A DNA stretch of 64,000 bases from Bog-473 sp963791995 (GTDB lineage Bacteria; Actinomycetota; Acidimicrobiia; Acidimicrobiales; RAAP-2), in contig CAWBUQ010000001.1 of assembly GCA_963791995.1 (NCBI GenBank), positions 186,001-250,000 on the forward strand, read 5' to 3'. The notes under the pieces were generated by a model, which saw only the letters and a program-made list of their open reading frames with translations, ran no database searches and was not told the DNA's origin. Both the position numbers and the translations under genes were made by a program. Shown here in pieces: positions 9,734 to 19,340 of this stretch (positions are counted from its first letter, which is position 1; each line of letters starts with the position of its first letter).

Positions 9734-11452
9734 GTGGTGGAACGGACCGGGCCCCCGCTGGCGGGGCTGACCCCTAGCGGGGCCGAGCGGCTGGCCACCG
9801 GGCCTTCCGGCACCGGTGGCGCGACACGCGCAACCGGTGCTCCCGGCGCTCCCGGCGCCACCGACTCGAGGGGCGACTCGAGGGTCGCCACCGACCCCTC
9901 AATTCGCGCGTCCGCCGACGCGCCCGCCGACGCGACTGCCGACGCCGCAGTCGCCGCCACAGCCGACACTGCAACCCAGGCTCCGGTCGCCCTCGGCGCT
10001 GCCGGCGCGGGGAGCGCAAAGGGGGACGTCTTCGTCGCCACCGCGCGTCGCCTCGTCTACGTGGCCCTGGTGTTGCTGCCCCTCCTGCGCTACCGGGCCG
10101 GCAAGGCGCTGGACCTGAGCGATGCCATCTTCGTCGTCGCAGCGCTGTTCCTCGTCCTGAGCCGCCGGCCGCCGGCGAAGGCTCCGCCCGTGCCGGCGTG
10201 GTACTTCGGCTCCTTCGTCTGGATCCTGGCCGGTGTCATCGCGTCGTCGCAGGCGGTTTCCAAGGCGGCCTCGCTGGAGGTGGTGCTCAACGCCATCTTC
10301 GTCTTCTTCGTTCTGCAGTGGATGCTGCGGCAATTGCTCAACAGCACCGCGCGAATCCAGGCCGGGATGATCGCCTTCATCCTGGGCTCCACGGTGTCGG
10401 CTTTCGTCGCGTTCTTGCAGACCGAGTTCCACGTGCTCGGATTCAGCAGCCAGGCGAGCCTGGAGGGCTCGCGGGCGGTGGGCCTGAGCACGCAGCCGAA
10501 CATCGCCGCCGTGACCTTCGCGTTGGCGCTGGTGTTCGCCATAGGTCTCGTCGCTGAATTGGGTCTTCGCAAGCGCTGGTATCTCGGCGTGTGCATCGCG
10601 GTGCTGGCGAGCGCGTTGATCTTCAGCGCCAGCGTGTCGGGCATGTCGAGCACCCTCGTCGGCTGCTTCGTCCTTTTCGTCACCCGCGGGTTTCGTCTGC
10701 GGACGATCCTCACCGTGGTTGCGGCCCTGGCGGTGGTCTACGTCATCGCGATCGGGGTCCAGTCCAACGGCAGCCACTTCAACCTCGACCCCATCGCGCG
10801 GCTCGAGCAGACCACGGGGACCAACACCGGCTACAACACCGTGAACCCGAGGATTGCGACCATCGAGCACTCATGGAGCGGCATCGTCCAGAGCCCGATC
10901 ATCGGTCACGGGCTCGACCAGACGACCATTGCGGTGTACTACGACCCTTCGCTCGGGGTGTACTACCCGGCGCACAACATCGTGATCCTGTACTGGTTCG
11001 CCGGGGGCATCTTCATGCTCGTGGCCTTGGCCCTGATGATGGGGTCCTCGTTCAACCGGCTGCTTCACGGGCGCCTCCACCGGCCCAAGAGCCGGGATCG
11101 CGCGGTGCGCGACACGGTTCTGGCCGGATGTGTCGTGGTCCTGTTCTTCTCGCTGCAGTCGCCCGAGATCGTGGATCGCTGGCTCTGGCTTCCCTTCATC
11201 CTGGCGCTGTGCTTCCGCGAGGCCGCCGTCCCTCCACCGGCGGGCACGGCCAGGCCACTACCCGACCACGCGGCGACGCCATCGGGCTCTCACACCCCTC
11301 CCTCGACCGCTCCAACCGCTGCGGTCCCCGGATCGCTCGCAGCGCCGGCACCTCGTCGACGGGTCGCCGCCACGGCGACGCCGCGCCGGGTCAGCGGGAC
11401 GCTGGGTGCGCCCCCGGCGCGACCCCACTCCGATCAACCGCCGGCGTCATGA
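9734..11452 (+). CDS. O-antigen ligase/polymerase (Wzy-like) membrane protein
   Basis: A polytopic membrane protein of the O-antigen ligase/polymerase family, expected to polymerise or ligate undecaprenyl-linked repeat units. Of 572 residues, about 100 at the N-terminus are Ala/Thr/Gly-rich and low complexity, about 10-11 hydrophobic helices follow (roughly 100-480), and the tail is Pro/Ala-rich. The family extracytoplasmic loop is visible at 'IGHGLDQTTIAVYYD' with 'YYPAHNIVILYWFAGGIF' after it. The GTG start is the first in frame; a later start within the low-complexity leader is equally possible. The stop overlaps the next start by 4 bases (ATGA), so the two are translationally coupled. Confidence 0.82.
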   Translation: MVERTGPPLAGLTPSGAERLATGPSGTGGATRATGAPGAPGATDSRGDSRVATDPSIRASADAPADATADAAVAATADTATQAPVALGAAGAGSAKGDVFVATARRLVYVALVLLPLLRYRAGKALDLSDAIFVVAALFLVLSRRPPAKAPPVPAWYFGSFVWILAGVIASSQAVSKAASLEVVLNAIFVFFVLQWMLRQLLNSTARIQAGMIAFILGSTVSAFVAFLQTEFHVLGFSSQASLEGSRAVGLSTQPNIAAVTFALALVFAIGLVAELGLRKRWYLGVCIAVLASALIFSASVSGMSSTLVGCFVLFVTRGFRLRTILTVVAALAVVYVIAIGVQSNGSHFNLDPIARLEQTTGTNTGYNTVNPRIATIEHSWSGIVQSPIIGHGLDQTTIAVYYDPSLGVYYPAHNIVILYWFAGGIFMLVALALMMGSSFNRLLHGRLHRPKSRDRAVRDTVLAGCVVVLFFSLQSPEIVDRWLWLPFILALCFREAAVPPPAGTARPLPDHAATPSGSHTPPSTAPTAAVPGSLAAPAPRRRVAATATPRRVSGTLGAPPARPHSDQPPAS

Positions 11453-12294
11453 GCGGGGTGAAGGCGAGCCCCGCCACCTCGGATCCGACCATGGCTCACG
11501 GCGCCGATCCGGATCCGCCGACGCCGACGGCGACTCCGACGCCCACACCCAGACCCGGTCCCTCACCCGCGCCCGCCGATCTCGGTCTCAGCGAGATGCT
11601 CGACGACCGCATCCTGGGCCTCGACAGCCTTCACGTGTTCATGGTGAGCGCACAGGCAGTGGCCGCACGCTCGGCGCTCATCGCCGAAGTCGGCTGCGGT
11701 CGCGGCGCGCTCGTCGACATCGCAAGCCCGAGCGGCGCCTGGCAGGACCTCCGCGGCGACGGCCGCACGGTGGTGGGGATCGACGTCGAGGACACCGGCA
11801 GGGAGAATCCCGTCATCGACGAGTTCCGCCTCATCGGCCCCGATGGGCGCTGGCCCTTCGACGACGCCTCGGTCGATCTGGCCGTGAGCGACTTCGTGCT
11901 CGAACACGTGACCGAGCCTGCCGCGTTCGTCGCCGAGCTCGCCCGCACTCTGCGTCCCGGCGGGATGTTCATCGCCCGCACCATTAGCCGGCGCTCTCTC
12001 CTCGCGGCCGCCGCCCGTGTCGTGCCGAACGAGCACCACGCCAGAGCGCTCGAGCGGCTCCAACCGGGTCGCCAGGAGCGCGATGTCTTCCGGACCGCCT
12101 ACAAGATGAACACGCGCACTGATCTGGCTCGGCTCCTCGAGGCGGATTTCGAGTGGGCACTCGCCCATCGGACGGGTCTCGAGCAGTACTGCAAGCCGTG
12201 GCCACGGATCCGACGTGTGGTGGCCGAAGCCGAGCGCCACCTCCCGACCTCCATGTGGATGGCGCTGGTCGTCTTCGCGCGTCGACGAGCGTGA
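11449..12294 (+). CDS. Class I SAM-dependent methyltransferase
   Basis: Methyltransferase with a Rossmann SAM-binding fold. A Pro/Thr-rich leader of about 45 residues precedes motif I 'IAEVGCGRGALVDIA', then 'VVGIDVED' (acidic residue contacting SAM ribose), 'LAVSDFVLEHV' and 'LRPGGMFIARTI', the standard Methyltransf_11 order. The ATG overlaps the polymerase stop by 4 bases, which fixes this start over longer in-frame readings. The location between the polymerase and flippase genes suggests it methylates a sugar of the same glycan, perhaps capping chain growth; that role is inferred. Confidence 0.82.
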   Translation: MSGVKASPATSDPTMAHGADPDPPTPTATPTPTPRPGPSPAPADLGLSEMLDDRILGLDSLHVFMVSAQAVAARSALIAEVGCGRGALVDIASPSGAWQDLRGDGRTVVGIDVEDTGRENPVIDEFRLIGPDGRWPFDDASVDLAVSDFVLEHVTEPAAFVAELARTLRPGGMFIARTISRRSLLAAAARVVPNEHHARALERLQPGRQERDVFRTAYKMNTRTDLARLLEADFEWALAHRTGLEQYCKPWPRIRRVVAEAERHLPTSMWMALVVFARRRA

Positions 12295-12334
12295 AGCCGA
12301 GCAAGCTGTGGCGCTCACTCACGTTCACGTAGGG

Positions 12335-13645
12335 ATGAGCCGCGGTCGACACGTGCCCACGTCCAGGCGAGCTACGGCGTCGTCGCAACGCGTCATGGTG
12401 CTCACCGTCGCCGACCAGGGCGCCTCGAGCGTCTCGAACTTCGCCCTCGCCCTGATCGTGGCGCACTACAGCTCGGCCAGCGCGCTCGGCGTCTTCGCCA
12501 TCCTCACCACGACCTACATCCTGAGCCAGGGCCTGGTGCGGAGCCTGTCGAGCGACTGCCTGCTGACCCGGTCGGAGACCGACGGCAGCGTGCGCCTGAC
12601 CTACGAACGGGCGGGCTACCTCGCCGCCATCGTGCTCTCGGTCGTTCTGGCGGCGTTGGTCCTGGCGATGAGCGGCCTGCTCCCGAGCGCCTTCACCGTG
12701 TCCTTCGTGATCTTCGCCGTCTCGTTCCCGTTGATGGCGTGCCAGGACTACGCGCGCTACGTGGGCATCAGCCGCTACGACCCCGCCTACGCCATCCGAC
12801 TCGACGTGGCCTGGCTCGTCCTCTTCCTCGGCGCGTACGTCGTCGTGCGCCATGCCGGGCTCACCACCTTGCCCTGGCTGTTCGGCGCCTGGAGCGCCAC
12901 GGGGGCTCTGGTCGGCCTCTGGACGTTGCGGGCCCATCTCTCTGGTCGCCGACGCCACGGCTTGTTGCGTTTCTGGGACGAGAGCGAGCGCGGGGTCGGG
13001 CTGCGCTTCGCGGGCCAGTTCATGCTCGTGACGTCGTGGACGTACCTCATTTCGTATCTCTTGCTCTTCGTGCTATCGCTGTCGGCCATCGGCGAATTCA
13101 AGCTGTCGCAGCTGGCGCTGGGCCCGGTCACCGTCCTCCTGGCGGGCCTCCAGTCGGCGCTCATCGCCCTGGCGGCCAAGCGATTCCAGGTCGACAGCGG
13201 ACGCGCCGTGCGTTTCCTCGCTCTTGGCGCGCTGGGCGCCTTCGCGTTGACCCTGGTGTGGACTGCCCTGGTCTACGGCGCACCCGTGCACGACATGACC
13301 ACCGTGTTCGGCCGCAGCTGGCCGGCTGCGCGGGGCATCGTGCCCTACGCCGGGCTGGCAGTGGCTCTGAGCGGCGTGGCCGGCGCCGCCACCTCTGGGC
13401 TGCGCGCCATGCGCGCCGCCAGTGAGAACCTCCGCCTGGCCCTGTGCATGGTGCCGTTCCTGTTCGTGCTGTGCATGGGAGGCGCCAAGCTCTACGGGAC
13501 CCACGGGGCGGCGGGCGGCCTGGCGGTCGCCGGCGCGATCTACTCCGTCCTCGGCTGGTGGCTGCTCCTCAAAGTGTCACGCAGCTTCGAACCCGGTGTC
13601 AGCACGGTTGTCCCCGACGCCGTCGTCGAAATGGCGGAGCCCTGA
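12335..13645 (+). CDS. Wzx-like polysaccharide flippase
   Basis: Oligosaccharide-lipid flippase of the MOP/polysaccharide biosynthesis family, moving lipid-linked repeat units across the membrane. The 436-residue product shows about 12 hydrophobic segments spread evenly, starting 'VMVLTVADQGASSVSNFALA', a form of the conserved first helix of these flippases. I chose the ATG at 12335 because the open frame upstream reads as an antisense-like Trp/Arg run inside the previous gene. It lies 1 base before the FkbM start, consistent with one operon. Alternative: a general MATE-like exporter, less likely given context. Confidence 0.8.
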   Translation: MSRGRHVPTSRRATASSQRVMVLTVADQGASSVSNFALALIVAHYSSASALGVFAILTTTYILSQGLVRSLSSDCLLTRSETDGSVRLTYERAGYLAAIVLSVVLAALVLAMSGLLPSAFTVSFVIFAVSFPLMACQDYARYVGISRYDPAYAIRLDVAWLVLFLGAYVVVRHAGLTTLPWLFGAWSATGALVGLWTLRAHLSGRRRHGLLRFWDESERGVGLRFAGQFMLVTSWTYLISYLLLFVLSLSAIGEFKLSQLALGPVTVLLAGLQSALIALAAKRFQVDSGRAVRFLALGALGAFALTLVWTALVYGAPVHDMTTVFGRSWPAARGIVPYAGLAVALSGVAGAATSGLRAMRAASENLRLALCMVPFLFVLCMGGAKLYGTHGAAGGLAVAGAIYSVLGWWLLLKVSRSFEPGVSTVVPDAVVEMAEP

Positions 13646-13646
13646 C

Positions 13647-14705
13647 ATGAGCGCATCCACGAAGTCCGTCACGTCCACGAGATCAACCTCGCCGATCGTC
13701 CGCTGGGTGCACGGTGCGCGTCGCACGGCGTACTGGTTGTGGGAGATCGGGTGCCACCCCGCCAACAGGGGTGGACGACTGGCGGCCGAACGGCGTGCCA
13801 TCGCGTGGCACTGGCACACCCGCGGCGCCGCCGGCGAGGATGTCGAGGCAATCGTGACAGTGGATGGGCGGACGCGGATCGTGGCGCGGCCCCACCAGTT
13901 CAGCGCGGTGTGGACCGTCTACGACGGGGTGCACGAATGGGAAGAGCTGCAGTTCTGCCTGCGCTACCTGCGACCTGGCGACCACTTCGTCGACGTCGGC
14001 GCCAACGTCGGGGTCTTTTCCACGCTTGTCGGGACCCGGATCCCCGGCGTGCGCATCACGGCGGTCGAGCCGTTCCCGCCGGTGCGGGCGGACCTGGTGG
14101 CCAACCTGGCGCTCAACGACCTCGACGTTACCGTCGTCGACGCCGCGGTGAGCGACGTGGCGGGAAGCGCCACGTTCGAAGTGCTCGACCGCGACGTGCT
14201 GAACCGACTGGCGCCCGCTACGGACGGTGACGGCGCGGACGGCGTCGGCACACCAGGGCCGGGCTCGACGGGCATCACCGTCCCGGTCACCACACTCGAT
14301 GCGTTGGTGGGCGAAGACCCGCCCGCGTTGGTGAAGATCGACGTCGAGGGCTCCGAGCTCCTCGTCATGCAGGGAGCGCGGCAGTTGCTGTCCAACCCCG
14401 CGTCCGCTCCGGTGCTCCTGTTCGAGCACGCGGGCCACGGCATGCATTTCGGTATCACCCCGGCACAGGTGCGCGCGGTCCTCGACGAGGTCGGCTACCG
14501 CATCCACCTCCTCGACGGACGGCTGACCTCCTGGGACTCCGACGAGCAGCCACCCACACCCAATGTGATCGCGTGTCGCGACATCGACGCGGTCCGGGCG
14601 CGGCTCGACTCTCTCGGCGGCGCGCCGGCGATGTCGCCTGTCCGGGTCGACGTCGCGTACCGCTCCCACGTGTCAGGCTCTGGCGCGGCCGCGGTCTCGC
14701 CATGA
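13647..14705 (+). CDS. FkbM-family methyltransferase
   Basis: SAM-dependent methyltransferase of the FkbM family. Motif I is 'HFVDVGANVGVFSTLVG' near residue 113, followed by 'ITAVEPFPPVRADLVANLAL' and the family signature 'ALVKIDVEGSELLVMQGA' near 229. Length (352 residues) is slightly long, with a basic N-terminal leader of about 70 residues. The start follows the flippase stop by 1 base, and its own stop overlaps the GT61 start by 4 bases (ATGA). FkbM enzymes commonly methylate sugars in surface glycans, which fits here. Confidence 0.85.
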   Translation: MSASTKSVTSTRSTSPIVRWVHGARRTAYWLWEIGCHPANRGGRLAAERRAIAWHWHTRGAAGEDVEAIVTVDGRTRIVARPHQFSAVWTVYDGVHEWEELQFCLRYLRPGDHFVDVGANVGVFSTLVGTRIPGVRITAVEPFPPVRADLVANLALNDLDVTVVDAAVSDVAGSATFEVLDRDVLNRLAPATDGDGADGVGTPGPGSTGITVPVTTLDALVGEDPPALVKIDVEGSELLVMQGARQLLSNPASAPVLLFEHAGHGMHFGITPAQVRAVLDEVGYRIHLLDGRLTSWDSDEQPPTPNVIACRDIDAVRARLDSLGGAPAMSPVRVDVAYRSHVSGSGAAAVSP

Positions 14706-15900
14706 CGAGGCTGCCCAGCGCGTTGCGGCCTCTCTTTCCCTTGGTCAAAGCGGGCGTCCTGCGGGCCGCCCAGGCCGCCGCCCCGATAACCCGTCGGCTC
14801 CCGGGCTCCGAGGCCCGCCCGACCCCACCGCGTCACGTGGCGGCGACCGCGGAGTACTACGCGCGAGAGCATCCCGCCGGCGGCGTCAAGGTCGTCACCG
14901 TGGCCAGCGCCGAGATCCTCGACCGACCGCTCCCCGTTGGCCTGCCCGCCGGACATTCCCGCTTCGCGGCGCACCGGCGCGAGGAGGTCGCGCCCAACGT
15001 CGTTGCCACCGTGCGCAACGGACGGGCGCTCGACCATTACGCCGCCGTCATCGCCGAAGACGACACGTTGCTCTTCGACCTGTCGCCCTACTACGGCGTG
15101 CGCCGGCCGACCGAGCACCCCGTCTTCCTGCGCGGCCGTCTGCCCGAAGTCAGTGTCGTGCCCGGCTCCGTGGGCGTGCTGACGACGCGGGGGAGCGAGA
15201 ACTACTACCACTTCCTGACGGACGTGCTCCCGCGCCTGGAACTGTTGCGTCGTGCCGGAGCCGAGCCGGACGCGTTCCTCGTGAACCGGACGACGCGCTT
15301 CCAGCGGGATCTGCTCGATCAGCTCGGCCTCACCGCGGACCGATGTCTCGGCAGCGACAAGTACCCGCACCTGCGGGCCGACGAGCTCGTCGTCTCCTCG
15401 CTCCCCGACGAGAACCTCAAGACCCCGCGGCTGGATCGTCCCCTGGCTGCGCGCGCGGTTCCTCCCCGAGTCTCTGGCCGCACCCCACCGCCGTCTCTAC
15501 GTGACACGCGGCGACAAGACGACATACCCGGCGCGTGAACAACGAGGCGGACCTCCTCCGCGCGCTCGAGCCCCTCGGCTTCGAGAGGATCGACCCCGGA
15601 TCGATGACGGTGGCGGCCCAGGTGCGTGCCTTCGCCGAGGCCGAGTGCGTGGTGGGCCCCCATGGTGCCGGCCTGACGAACCTCGCCTTCGCCCCGCCCG
15701 GCGCCGCCGTGGTCGAGCTCTTCGCCGGTGACTACGTCAACGAGTGTTTCTGGGCACTGGCGTGCACGGTGGAGGGGCTGCGCTATCGCTATCTGGTCGG
15801 TGACGGCGCCCCGTCCCGATCCCGGCGGAACCGCGGGGTGGCCTCCGACATCTCGGTCGGGACGCGCCGGGTGCTCGAGCTGCTCGACGAAGTCCTCTGA
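14702..15900 (+). CDS. Glycosyltransferase family 61 (DUF563), two frameshifts
   Basis: GT61 glycosyltransferase transferring a sugar (often xylose or GlcNAc) to a glycan. The first frame gives the N-terminal two thirds, with 'LTTRGSENYYHFLTDVLPRL', the GT61 hallmark. A second frame from about 15430 gives 'WLRARFLPESLAAP' and 'RRLYVTRGDKTTYPAR'. A third from about 15532 gives 'NNEADLLRALEPLGFERI' and 'AECVVGPHGAGLTNLAFAPP'. Together they give about 398 residues in proper family order, with nothing missing. The ATG overlaps the FkbM stop by 4 bases. Confidence 0.8.
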
Positions 15901-16065
15901 GGCCACCCGACGCGCTGGGTGCGGGCGCGAACCGCCCTGCTGCAGCCAACGTCGGAGCCCGGACGAGTGGGTGCAATTGGGGTTGTGTCACAAAGGCTGC
16001 AAGGTTGGGGCGGCAGCACTGTTCCCTCCAATGACAGCTTCAGGCGGACTGGAGGTGGTGGGAAA

Positions 16066-17499
16066 GTGCCACGGAAACGGCGGCATTCGGCGCACTCGAC
16101 GCGCATCGTCGTGCACGACTATTCGGGCCATCCGGGACAGGCGCAGCTGAGCCGAGCCCTGGCGCGGCGGGGGTACGAAGTCACCCACCAGCACTGCCCG
16201 TCGTATGCCACAGGCAAGGGCTCGCTGCGTCTCGAAGCGGGCGATCCGGGCACGCTCCGGTTCGAGGAATGCCCGATGGACGGCAGCTTCGCCCGCTACT
16301 CGGTCATCACCCGCATCCGCCAGGAACTGGCGTACGGGCGCCTCGCCGGCCGGCGGATCGCGGCCGCGGAACCGGCCGTCGCCGTCCTGAGCAACGTCCC
16401 GCTCCTGGCCCACGTCGTCGTCGCCCGGCACCTCTCGCGGCGCGGCATCCCCATGGTGTTCTGGCATCAGGACATCTACTCGGAGGCGATCGGCAACGCG
16501 GCCCGCGCCCGGCTGCCCGTGGTGGGGCGCGTGGTAGCGGCGCTGGCCGATCGCATGGAGCGCGCCGTGGCGCGTCGCAGCGATGCGGTGGTGGCGATCT
16601 CGCCGACGTTCCTCGAGCGGCTCGAGCAGTGGGGCGTGGCCGGCCGCACCACGGTCGTCCCGAACTGGGCCCCCATCGACGAGTTGCCGGTACGCGACGC
16701 CGACAACCCGTGGAGCCGGCGCATGGGCCTCACCGGACATCCCGTCGTGCTCTACTCGGGCACGCTCGGCCTCAAGCACGACCCGAGCATCTTGGCCCTC
16801 ATCAGCGCCCAGCTGCGGGTGTCGCACCCCGACGCCAAGGTCGTCGTCGTCTCCGAGGGCAAGGGCCGCGAGTGGCTCGAGACGTGGAAGCGCGAGCAGC
16901 TCGCCGACAACCTCGTCCTGCTCGACTTCCAGCCCTACGGCGAGCTGCCGCTCGTCATGGCCAGCGCGGACATCCTCGTGGCCATCCTCGAGCCCGACGC
17001 GTCGAAGTTCTCGGTCCCCTCGAAGGTGCTGACGTATCTGTGCGCGAACCGTGCCATCGTCGGCGTTCTCCCACCCGACAACTCAGTCGCAGAGATCCTC
17101 AGCACCAACGGCGCCGGATGCGTCATCGACCCCGCACACCGCAGCGACGTGGCCGCGGAGGTTGCAGAGCTGCTGAACGAGGAAGAGGCCTGCCGGGCCA
17201 TGGGCGTGGCCGGTCGCAGGTACGCCGAGCGCACCTTCGACCCCGAGCGTGCCGCCGACCGCTTCATCGCGGCCTTCGGAGACCGCGTGGCCGCGCCGGT
17301 TGTCGTACCGGACGCAGTGCCGGCCCCGGCAACGTCGTCTGCCACGGCAGGGACATCGCCACCCGCCGGCGCGGGCTCGTCCGCATTGTCTTCGGTCGCG
17401 GCCGAGGCGGGGAACGACGGCGCCGGCGCGCCGTCCGAGGAGCCCTTCTGGGTCCCGGCGGGCGACCTGGCCGGAATGGCTGAACGGGAGGCCAGCTGA
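16066..17499 (+). CDS. Glycosyltransferase, GT4 family
   Basis: GT-B glycosyltransferase. The GTG at 16066 is preferred because a GGAGGTGG ribosome site precedes it and the product then begins at 'RIVVHDYSGHPGQAQLSRAL', the first GT-B strand. The C-terminal domain shows 'VLYSGTLGLKHDPSILA', 'LVLLDFQPYGELPLVMASAD' and 'SKFSVPSKVLTYL', as in GT4 enzymes such as WcaI/WbuB. A tail of about 70 Ala/Pro-rich residues after the catalytic domain is unusual and of unknown role. A GDP-mannose-epimerase-like gene follows after 181 bases, so GDP-sugars may feed this locus (inference). Confidence 0.85.
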   Translation: MPRKRRHSAHSTRIVVHDYSGHPGQAQLSRALARRGYEVTHQHCPSYATGKGSLRLEAGDPGTLRFEECPMDGSFARYSVITRIRQELAYGRLAGRRIAAAEPAVAVLSNVPLLAHVVVARHLSRRGIPMVFWHQDIYSEAIGNAARARLPVVGRVVAALADRMERAVARRSDAVVAISPTFLERLEQWGVAGRTTVVPNWAPIDELPVRDADNPWSRRMGLTGHPVVLYSGTLGLKHDPSILALISAQLRVSHPDAKVVVVSEGKGREWLETWKREQLADNLVLLDFQPYGELPLVMASADILVAILEPDASKFSVPSKVLTYLCANRAIVGVLPPDNSVAEILSTNGAGCVIDPAHRSDVAAEVAELLNEEEACRAMGVAGRRYAERTFDPERAADRFIAAFGDRVAAPVVVPDAVPAPATSSATAGTSPPAGAGSSALSSVAAEAGNDGAGAPSEEPFWVPAGDLAGMAEREAS

Positions 17500-17680
17500 G
17501 CGAACGCCGAGCGCCCGTCGTCCGCCGGCGTCGAACGAGGCGGGAGTTGGCGGCGGACCGGTGTGACGAGACGGTGACCACCATTGCCACGACGACAAGA
17601 TTGACGCGGCAGCACCGTTCTCCACCCAGCTCGCGCGACGTCGAGACAGAGCAACAGCGTCCAGAGGGAGAGCATATCCG

Positions 17681-18643
17681 ATGACACGTGTTTTGGTGAC
17701 GGGTGCCGGTGGCTTCATCGGCGGGCATCTGGTGGCGCGGCTGCGCCAAGAGGGCGTCGACGAGATCCGGGCCGTCGACCGCGTCCCGCTGTCGGAGTGG
17801 CACCAGCGCTTCGACGACGTCGACAATCGTCGGGCTGACCTCCAGGAGTTCGCTTCCTGCCAGAGTGCCTGCGCCGACGTCAACGTCGTCTACAACCTGG
17901 CCGCCGACATGGGCGGCATGGGCTTCATCGAGAACAACAAGGCCCTGTGCATGCTGTCGGTCCTGATCTCGACCCACATGCTCGAGGCGGCGCGCCAGGC
18001 GGGCGTGCAGCGCCTCTTCTACTCGTCGTCCGCCTGCGTCTACGCCGCCGGGAAGCAGGAGTCACCCGAGGTCGAGCCGCTCCGTGAGCCCGACGCCTAT
18101 CCGGCGATGCCCGAAGACGGCTACGGGTGGGAGAAGCTGTTCAGCGAGCGCATGGCGCGCCACTACTTCGAAGACTTCGGTCTCGAGACGCGGGTTGCCC
18201 GCTATCACAACGTCTACGGGCCCCAGGGCACCTACGACGGTGGCCGCGAGAAGGCGCCGGCGGCCATCTGCCGCAAGGTGGCCGCGGCCGTGCTGAGCGG
18301 CAGCAACGAGATCGAGATCTGGGGCGACGGCAAGCAGACGCGGAGCTTCACCTACATCGACGACTGCGTGAACGGCACGCTGCGGCTCACCGCCAGCGAC
18401 GTCCGTGAACCCCTCAACATCGGCTCGGAGCAACTGGTCACCATCAACGAGCTGGTCGACATCGTCGAGGGCATTGCAGGCGTGACGCTGCGGCGCCACT
18501 ACGACCTGTCCGCGCCCCAGGGCGTTCGAGGTCGCAACAGCGACAACGCCTTGATTGCGGAACGGCTCGGGTGGGCCCCGTCCATCAGCCTGGAGGACGG
18601 GCTGCAGGACACCTACAAGTGGGTCTACGACCAGATGAGCTGA
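17681..18643 (+). CDS. NAD-dependent epimerase, GDP-mannose 3,5-epimerase-like
   Basis: Extended short-chain dehydrogenase acting on a nucleotide sugar. It has the NAD motif 'TGAGGFIGG' at 7-15 and 'YNLAADMGGMGFI' at 71-83, the signature I recall from plant GDP-mannose 3,5-epimerases. The expected catalytic set is present: Cys119 in 'SSSACVY', Tyr148/Lys152 in 'YGWEK' and Lys191 in 'GGREKAPAA', with 'WGDGKQTRSF' and 'GVRGRNSDN' further on. At 320 residues it lacks the longer plant N-terminus. A purine-rich GGGAGAG site precedes the ATG. It probably makes a GDP-hexose (such as GDP-L-galactose or gulose) for the nearby glycan; a related GDP- or UDP-sugar epimerase remains possible. Confidence 0.8.
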   Translation: MTRVLVTGAGGFIGGHLVARLRQEGVDEIRAVDRVPLSEWHQRFDDVDNRRADLQEFASCQSACADVNVVYNLAADMGGMGFIENNKALCMLSVLISTHMLEAARQAGVQRLFYSSSACVYAAGKQESPEVEPLREPDAYPAMPEDGYGWEKLFSERMARHYFEDFGLETRVARYHNVYGPQGTYDGGREKAPAAICRKVAAAVLSGSNEIEIWGDGKQTRSFTYIDDCVNGTLRLTASDVREPLNIGSEQLVTINELVDIVEGIAGVTLRRHYDLSAPQGVRGRNSDNALIAERLGWAPSISLEDGLQDTYKWVYDQMS

Positions 18644-18659
18644 GCTCCCGCTGCGGGCT

Positions 18660-19056
18660 TCACGAGCTCTCCTGGCCCGGTTTCACGAGGATGGACGTGA
18701 CGTTCTGCACCATCTGCGTGAAGGACTTGTCGGCGAACCCGAAGACGAACGCCGCCACGTAGAACGTCGCCGTATCGACCAACACGGTGGTCGTCGTCCC
18801 GAGCTTGAGCAGCACGTAGTAGATGAGCGTCCCGAGATGCAGTCACCGTCGACACGGTGCGCTGGTGGCTCCGCCGCTGCCGGCTGTGCTCGCACCGGCG
18901 AGTCGTCCCGGCTATGCCGAGCGCCGACGCGGACCCCGACCAGGTGTCGCCATCTATGGCTGCACCGCCGAGATGCGGCCCCACCCTGGCGCCATACGAG
19001 GCTGCCACCAGGGACAAGACCACTACCACCAGAGCACCCACCGATCTCTTTTTCAC
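18660..19056 (-). pseudogene. Broken small membrane protein
   Basis: I do not recognise this gene. A possible GTG start opens 'VKKRSVGALVVVVLSLVAAS', a basic N-terminus plus one membrane segment. After about 50 residues the frame loses protein character, and a different frame then gives a convincing end: 'GTLIYYVLLKLGTTTTVLV' and 'ATFYVAAFVFGFADKSFTQM', ending at a TGA. At least two frame changes are needed, and one linking frame contains a stop. It could be a small membrane protein with indel errors or a true remnant. It faces the epimerase gene tail-to-tail. Confidence 0.4.
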
Positions 19057-19163
19057 GTCTTGCCCCCGCCCAAGGCATTCCACCTCGGTAATACAGTCAT
19101 GGCCGAAGGCCATTCGCCGCCGCTTACTGCATCCGGGGTTGACGCCACCGAGCGACCGATCCC

Positions 19164-19221
19164 GGATCCCCCGATCCCCGGATCCCCCGGATCCCCCGGA
19201 TCCCCCGGATCCCCCGGATCC
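19164..19221. repeat. 9-bp tandem repeat (GGATCCCCC)
   Basis: Five full copies of GGATCCCCC plus one 7-base variant and a partial copy, directly in tandem in a non-coding stretch between the broken membrane gene and the peptidase. The period is a multiple of three, so all frames stay open (Gly-Asp-Pro or Pro-Asp-Pro runs), which produces spurious reading frames. Copy-number slippage would be expected. I see no gene product for it. Confidence 0.85.
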
Positions 19222-19340
19222 TGAATTGTCAGGGAGTTGGCCCGCGGCTCGCATGGTCCAAGCAGGCGCCGTTTCGAGTCGACGCTCTGGGCCCGATTCG
19301 CCTTCTCAACCGAGGCTGCTACGTTCCCGACGATCCCTCT

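Noticed and set aside
17601..17606. TTGACG as a -35 box ahead of the epimerase gene
   Set aside because: No plausible -10 element occurs 16-19 bases downstream.
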